Assembly: GCA_030695565.1 (NCBI GenBank)
Contig: JAUYRZ010000082.1
Span: 37,219 to 101,218 of the forward strand
Length of the DNA stretch: 64,000 nucleotides
Reading direction: 5' to 3'
From: Archangium sp.
GTDB taxonomy: Bacteria; Myxococcota; Myxococcia; Myxococcales; Myxococcaceae
This document shows, piece after piece, positions 60,086 through 64,000 of the stretch. A program made the translations under genes and the position numbers. The notes below the pieces were generated by a model. That model ran no database searches. It was given only the letters and a program-made list of their open reading frames with translations, and was not told the origin of the DNA. Each line of letters begins with the position of its first letter. Position 1 is the stretch's first letter.

Positions 60086-60940
60086 TCACCGAAGACCGAG
60101 ATCGCCCCTCACCCCGACCCTCTCCCCGCTTCGCAGGGCGAGGGAGTTCATGACTTCGGCCCACGCCTCTCGGCACGCCAGCGGGCACACCATCAGCAGC
60201 CGCACGTCACTCGCGCCGAGCACCGTCTGGTACGCGTGCCACGACAGCTCGTGAGGGCTGGTACCGTCGAGCACGCGCACCGAGCCATGCAGCCCCTGCT
60301 CGTCTTCGGTGGCCTCGAGCTCCTCGGGCAAGACCAGCCGCTGTCTTGCGACGAGGGCCAGCCCCGCGGCGCGCTTCAACGAGGCCTCGAACCGGGACTC
60401 CGGCCGGCGGCGATCGAGCTCCACCAACAACGTGGGGTTGAGCCCGGTGCGCGCGCGGCGTTGTTGCACCACCACGAAGCGCCGCGAGATGTCGAAGTCG
60501 AGCCACTCCCACTCAGCCGGAGGTGCGACCCCGAAGCCCGGCACCCGCAGCAGGTTGCGGCGGCCATCGAAGCTCCACTCGGGAAGCTCGTCCCACGCGC
60601 GCAAGAAAGAACGCGTTCCTTCCTCGAGGGCATCGAGCAGCGCGGTCAGCTCTGCGCGGGTGAGCGGATCCCGCGGGGCGATCTCCACGCGCTGCTCCGT
60701 CCCCAGCGCGGCGACGTCGACATCGAACACCTTCCCCGCCCGGCTGACCTCCAGTGTGCCCGCCACCCGGTCACTGCGAACGACCACAAACCCCTGCCCG
60801 AGCAGCGTGAGCCAGGTGGCGTCGTAGACCTCCTCGGTGGCGCCCGGCCAGGTGCGGGTGGCCAACGCGCTCGCTTCGGTGCGGGTGAGCACGCCCGTCG
60901 TGGTGCAGGCCACGAACAGAAAAAAGAGCGCGAACCTCAC
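60086..60940 (-). CDS. Lipoprotein of unknown function, coupled to adenylate cyclase
   Basis: A 284-residue lipoprotein (GTG start; lipobox FVAC in RFALFFLFVACTTTG). The N-terminal half has a small alpha/beta character (TWPGATEEVYDATWLTLLGQGF, GTLEVSRAGKVFDVDVAAL); no family is recognised. It begins at the stop codon of the adenylate cyclase gene with a GTGA overlap. The last residues ([13 protein letters not shown]) come from the palindromic repeat. Confidence 0.7.
   Translation of the reverse strand: MRFALFFLFVACTTTGVLTRTEASALATRTWPGATEEVYDATWLTLLGQGFVVVRSDRVAGTLEVSRAGKVFDVDVAALGTEQRVEIAPRDPLTRAELTALLDALEEGTRSFLRAWDELPEWSFDGRRNLLRVPGFGVAPPAEWEWLDFDISRRFVVVQQRRARTGLNPTLLVELDRRRPESRFEASLKRAAGLALVARQRLVLPEELEATEDEQGLHGSVRVLDGTSPHELSWHAYQTVLGASDVRLLMVCPLACREAWAEVMNSLALRSGERVGVRGDLGLR
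60105..60145. repeat. Palindromic GC-rich repeat, second of an inverted pair, within a gene 3' end
   Basis: CCCCTCACCCCGACCCTCTCCCCGCTTCGCAGGGCGAGGGA in opposite orientation to the copy at 60041. It lies inside the lipoprotein gene and supplies its final codons, so the reading frame runs through the repeat. Confidence 0.85.
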
Positions 60941-62787
60941 TCGACGAAGCAGGTCCACCGCTTCACCGGCAGTGGCTCTCTGAGCGCCTTCGACGCGAAG
61001 CTCAGCGCCTCGAGCGTCACTGCCTCTTTCTCGAACCAACTGGCCACGCCCGGCGCGCGCAGCACCGACTCACTCATCGCCACCTGCCACGACTCCGCGA
61101 GGCTCTGCAGTTTCGCGGCGAGGTTCACCGTCTGGCCAAAATAGTCGACCCCGGTGTTCAGCTTCACCGCGATGCAGGGGCCGCTGTTGAGCGAGATGCG
61201 CAGCCGGGTGTCGCTGTCTTTGCGGCCCGGGGGGAAACACGCGTGGATGTCGCGCGAGGCCTTCACCGCGTCGAGTGGATCGCTGAACGCCGCCATCACC
61301 GCGTCACCGATGGTCTTCACCACCGCGCCGCGATGCCGGGCCACCACGGGGAAGACCTCACCGAAGTGGTTCTTCACTTCCATGAACGCCGCAGGGTCGC
61401 CGCGCTCGGCGTACATGGCGGTGGAGCCCACGATGTCGGTGAAGAGAATGGTCTGCTCGCCGATCGCCAGCTGCACGTCGGTGCTCAGGTAGTCCTCGCT
61501 GAAGAGGTCGCGGTACTCCTGCAGGCTGAAGAGCTGGCCGGGGCGCAACGCGTGGTCGCTCCAGCGCGCGGCCTCGAGGATGAAACGTTGAGGGGTGCCG
61601 CTGTCGTTGCGCAGGGTGAGCGTCGGCTCGAGCCCCACCGCCTCACGCGAGAGGGTGCTCGCTCTCCACTCGTGCTGGGCGGGTTTGTCGGCGGCGACGT
61701 CGATGAAGCCGTACTCGGAGCGCGCGTGCAGCCGCAGCCGGTACGAGCCGGGCGTCAGCTTCGGGCTGACCACGAACTGGGCACCGGGAGCGAGGTCACG
61801 CTGCAGGCGAATGTGCTGCTTGGTGGCGGGTTCGGCGCTGCAGAAGGTGCGGTGCGCGATGGCGCGAATCGAGGGGTGCACGTGGAAGGTGATCTCCACC
61901 GACTCGGCAGCGTCGGTGCCGAACTCGAGCTCACACACCTCGCAGGCGCCCTTCGCGGTCAGGCCACCCAACGCGCCCACCTCCTCGGTCACGCCGCGGC
62001 AGTGGGGGCAGATGATGTCCCACGAGATCTCCAGCACCGCCTCGCGGGTGGCATGCAGCGCGACCCGCAGCAGCTGCTGCTCGTCGAGTTGCCACGCCCG
62101 CGCGCGTTCCCGAATCTGGATGCGGTAGAGATCTTCTTCGTCACCGGTGCGAAGCCAACCCAGGAGGCGATCGACGCAGGCGGCCTCGAGCCCGTGCGCC
62201 TTCAACCGCTTCTCCGCTTCCTGCAGTTTCGTCTCGGCCTCGCTCGAGAGGGCCTCGGGCGGGGGCAAGAACAGCACCGGCTTCATCGCATTGAACTGCT
62301 CGGAGACCTGCGCGAGCACGCGCTTGAAGTCTTTCTCCAGGGAGGGGAAGCCATACGAGAGGGCGATCTTCCCGAGGAGGTGCCGGGGCACGGCGCCGAA
62401 GTAGACCGAGAGGCGGGTGCGCTCGGGGGTGAGCGGCTCGAGCATGAAGACGGCGTAGACCACCTTCGAGAAGCCGCGTTCGTAGATGCGGGTCGACTCG
62501 ATCCATTGGCCGGCGACCCAGTTCCACGGCACCTCGACCCACTCGTGGGCCACGCCGCCGGGCCGCGAGGTACCCCAGCGCACGCCCGCGCGATCCTCGA
62601 ACTTGATCTCGGCGACGCCCAGCGCCCGGTTCATGCGCGAGCTGTCAGCGATGATGGGCCAGAGCTGATCGACGGAGAGGGCGACCTCGAAGTGCCACAA
62701 CCAATCCAATCTGGGGGCAGCGCCGTACGCTTCCGGCCAGGGGTGCAGGGCGAGCACTTGTTCGATTGTCTTCGGGGGCCCGCTCAT
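60937..62787 (-). CDS. Class III adenylate/guanylate cyclase with START-like and zinc-ribbon domains
   Basis: A 616-residue soluble cyclase. Residues 28-170 resemble a SRPBCC/START ligand-binding fold (WHFEVALSVDQLWPIIADSS, VYFGAVPRHLLGKIALSYGF). A linker with CxxC...CxxC (C260, C263, C282, C285) looks like a zinc ribbon. The catalytic domain (~443-605) has FTDIVGST (Asp451), IGDAVMAAFSDP (Asp495) and the NTGVDYFGQTVNLAAKLQ pattern, all needed for nucleotide cyclisation. It may sense a hydrophobic ligand. ATG 62787 was chosen from several in-frame starts. Confidence 0.85.
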   Translation of the reverse strand: MSGPPKTIEQVLALHPWPEAYGAAPRLDWLWHFEVALSVDQLWPIIADSSRMNRALGVAEIKFEDRAGVRWGTSRPGGVAHEWVEVPWNWVAGQWIESTRIYERGFSKVVYAVFMLEPLTPERTRLSVYFGAVPRHLLGKIALSYGFPSLEKDFKRVLAQVSEQFNAMKPVLFLPPPEALSSEAETKLQEAEKRLKAHGLEAACVDRLLGWLRTGDEEDLYRIQIRERARAWQLDEQQLLRVALHATREAVLEISWDIICPHCRGVTEEVGALGGLTAKGACEVCELEFGTDAAESVEITFHVHPSIRAIAHRTFCSAEPATKQHIRLQRDLAPGAQFVVSPKLTPGSYRLRLHARSEYGFIDVAADKPAQHEWRASTLSREAVGLEPTLTLRNDSGTPQRFILEAARWSDHALRPGQLFSLQEYRDLFSEDYLSTDVQLAIGEQTILFTDIVGSTAMYAERGDPAAFMEVKNHFGEVFPVVARHRGAVVKTIGDAVMAAFSDPLDAVKASRDIHACFPPGRKDSDTRLRISLNSGPCIAVKLNTGVDYFGQTVNLAAKLQSLAESWQVAMSESVLRAPGVASWFEKEAVTLEALSFASKALREPLPVKRWTCFVE

Positions 62788-62847
62788 CACGGCCGGGAGT
62801 ATGCCGTTCGTGCGTGCGGTGCCAACACCAGTTATAGCCAGCGCGTC

Positions 62848-63324
62848 ATGGAACCCTCGCAGTGGCTCGCCTCGTTTCGCGTCATGCATGAGAATGCGCG
62901 GCGAGGGTCGCTCAGCGAGATCGACCAGAAGAAGTACACCGGCATGCGCGATGAGCTGGCGCGTTCGCTGATGAGCTCCCAGGGGCAGCCCCTGCCCGAG
63001 GGTGTGGCGCCCCGCCGCGCGTTCAGCGTCGCGCACGTCTTCCCCATCGAAATCGGTGGCGTCACGAGGACCACCACGCGCGAAGTGTCGTGCCAGAGCT
63101 TCACCGCGCTGGTGTCGGGCACCTTCAAAGAAGGCGAGCGCGTCTCGTTCGTGATGAACCTCTCACGCGCCGCCGACCCGCTCAGCGGCAACGCCCTCGT
63201 GCACGCCGTGGTGAGGCAGAACGTGAACGCCAGCCGCATCACCTGCCACTTCGAGGCGCTGGGTGAAGAGCGGCTGGCCCGCCTCGAGACCGCGCTCTTC
63301 GACGCGGCGATGTCACGCTTCTGA
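62848..63324 (+). CDS. PilZ-type or unknown small protein
   Basis: A 158-residue protein. Its first ~50 residues form a helical segment (WLASFRVMHENARRGSLSEI), then a beta-rich region (VAHVFPIEIGGVTRTTTREV, FTALVSGTFKEGERVSFVMN) that resembles a PilZ domain, but a complete RxxxR/DxSxxG pair is not seen. It is divergent from the adenylate cyclase gene (60-bp gap), so the two may be functionally linked through nucleotide signalling. Convergent with allA by a 12-nt overlap. Confidence 0.55.
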   Translation: MEPSQWLASFRVMHENARRGSLSEIDQKKYTGMRDELARSLMSSQGQPLPEGVAPRRAFSVAHVFPIEIGGVTRTTTREVSCQSFTALVSGTFKEGERVSFVMNLSRAADPLSGNALVHAVVRQNVNASRITCHFEALGEERLARLETALFDAAMSRF

Positions 63325-63822
63325 GACGCGGAACTGCTCGGCCAGCTCGCGCACTTCGCAGTCGAGCGCCGTGCCGTCTTCCCACGCGAGCATGGTGAAC
63401 TCACCGGGGCTGTCGAGCGCGACCATCGGGTGATGCCAGGTGCCCGGTGCGTACGCCACGCCCTGCCCCGGCTGGCAGAGGAACGCCTTGAGGCCGGCGA
63501 GGTCGGGCCCTCCATCGGGCAAGGTGGGCGCGACGCAGACGAGGTAGCGGGAGACCACCATCGGAATGAAGACCTGCGTCGAGCAGGGGTGGCGCTCCAG
63601 CAGCACCACGTCGTGCGGCAGGGACTTCGCCACCGAGCGGAAGACGGCCAGGTTCGGCTTCGAGTGCGGCCGGGTGGAGGTCAGCTCGGCGCAGAAGTCG
63701 AAGCGCACCGCGGTGCCCTGGTTGGCCGAAGAGCCGGGTTGAAGACCTGCCGACACCACCCGGCCGAACGGCGCGAAGGCCTCGGCGGTGAGCGGCGCGG
63801 CGATGAGTGAACGAGGCGTCAT
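63313..63822 (-). CDS. Ureidoglycolate lyase-like protein (AllA family)
   Basis: A 169-residue protein, normal for AllA (about 160-170). It has the opening APLTAEAFAPFGRVVSAG, the metal-site strand STQVFIPMVVSRYLVCVAPT and PGTWHHPMVALDSPGEFTML, typical of the family that splits ureidoglycolate into urea and glyoxylate in purine breakdown. No other allantoin gene is near, so the role could be different. Confidence 0.85.
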   Translation of the reverse strand: MTPRSLIAAPLTAEAFAPFGRVVSAGLQPGSSANQGTAVRFDFCAELTSTRPHSKPNLAVFRSVAKSLPHDVVLLERHPCSTQVFIPMVVSRYLVCVAPTLPDGGPDLAGLKAFLCQPGQGVAYAPGTWHHPMVALDSPGEFTMLAWEDGTALDCEVRELAEQFRVSEA

Positions 63823-63846
63823 CGGGGGAGTGTACCAGTACGAAAT

Positions 63847-63866
63847 CCCCTCTCCCTCTGGGAGAG
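63847..63866. repeat. Palindromic GC-rich repeat, short copy
   Basis: CCCCTCTCCCTCTGGGAGAG, a short form of the family 25 bp upstream of the allA gene start. Confidence 0.5.
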
Positions 63867-64000
63867 CGGTGAAATAGCCCGTCGCGGACAGGTCGCGGCG
63901 GGTGACGAAGGTAAGTGGATCTGGAGTGGCTCAGGAGGCCATTTCCACGCTGACGGAAAAACCGAAGCACCAAGCGCCGTGGCGAAGGCGGACGGCGTAA
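63867..64000. other. End of window, no gene recognised
   Basis: About 130 bp to the end of the window with no open frame of note and no motif recognised. Confidence 0.4.

Noticed and set aside
1..64000. tRNA, rRNA, CRISPR, integrase or transposase genes
   Set aside because: Looked for on both strands by eye; none recognised. A tool search could still find a tRNA or small RNA that I missed.

Overview
The window is GC-rich, densely coded DNA with about 60 protein genes on both strands. No rRNA, tRNA, CRISPR array, integrase or transposase was seen. It looks like the chromosome of a myxobacterium (Myxococcota). The support is indirect: many secreted proteins and lipoproteins start with a signal peptide followed by Asp-Ala-Gly-rich low-complexity sequence. 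There are also a Hanks-type Ser/Thr kinase beside an FHA-sigma54 activator, PilZ and PilT proteins, a class III adenylate cyclase with elaborate N-terminal domains, TonB receptors, and short convergent or divergent gene pairs. The exact genus cannot be read from this sequence.

Layout. 1-3.1 kb: a YceI-diheme cytochrome fusion, a small outer-membrane-type protein and a ferritin-like gene. 3.1-7.2 kb: a tight four-gene minus-strand operon (Cys-repeat/P460-type cytochrome lipoprotein, DUF692 MNIO enzyme, DUF2063 partner, monoheme lipoprotein) divergent from a LysR regulator. This is the best candidate for an undescribed system, an MNIO-type RiPP/metallopeptide pathway whose substrate may be a haem lipoprotein. 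7-18 kb: a CrtI-like oxidoreductase, AceK, PlsC, a Cys-rich repeat lipoprotein, a PilZ protein, a response regulator, a spermidine-synthase-like methyltransferase and a propeller-like lipoprotein. 18-27 kb: a TonB receptor with a beta-helix lipoprotein, a decayed partial copy of the latter, and a complete tonB-exbB-exbD-exbD operon. 27-37 kb: a MocR regulator with a perfect palindrome at its promoter, an endonuclease/exonuclease/phosphatase lipoprotein, tpm, pilT, an amidase, a flavodoxin-fold reductase and egtD. 37-43 kb: a second receptor carrying its own TonB C-terminal-like domain, a HAD phosphatase, and an RbfA-like gene overlapping an RtcB RNA ligase. 43-48 kb: FHA-sigma54 activator plus zinc-ribbon kinase, and tandem YsnF/DUF2382 stress proteins. 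48-64 kb: membrane, acetyltransferase, degenerate 5'-nucleotidase/barrel, glutaredoxin, second CrtI-like, glycosyltransferase, Nei-type glycosylase, adenylate cyclase, PilZ and ureidoglycolate lyase genes.

From about 23 kb onward the window carries a family of short palindromic GC-rich repeats built on CCCTCTCCCC/GGGGAGAGGG. Most lie between genes, some as inverted pairs, but one lies inside a TonB receptor gene and at least three supply the C-terminal codons of proteins. Several perfect hairpins sit between convergent genes and look like bidirectional terminators. All functional calls come from reading the translated sequence. No database search was run.
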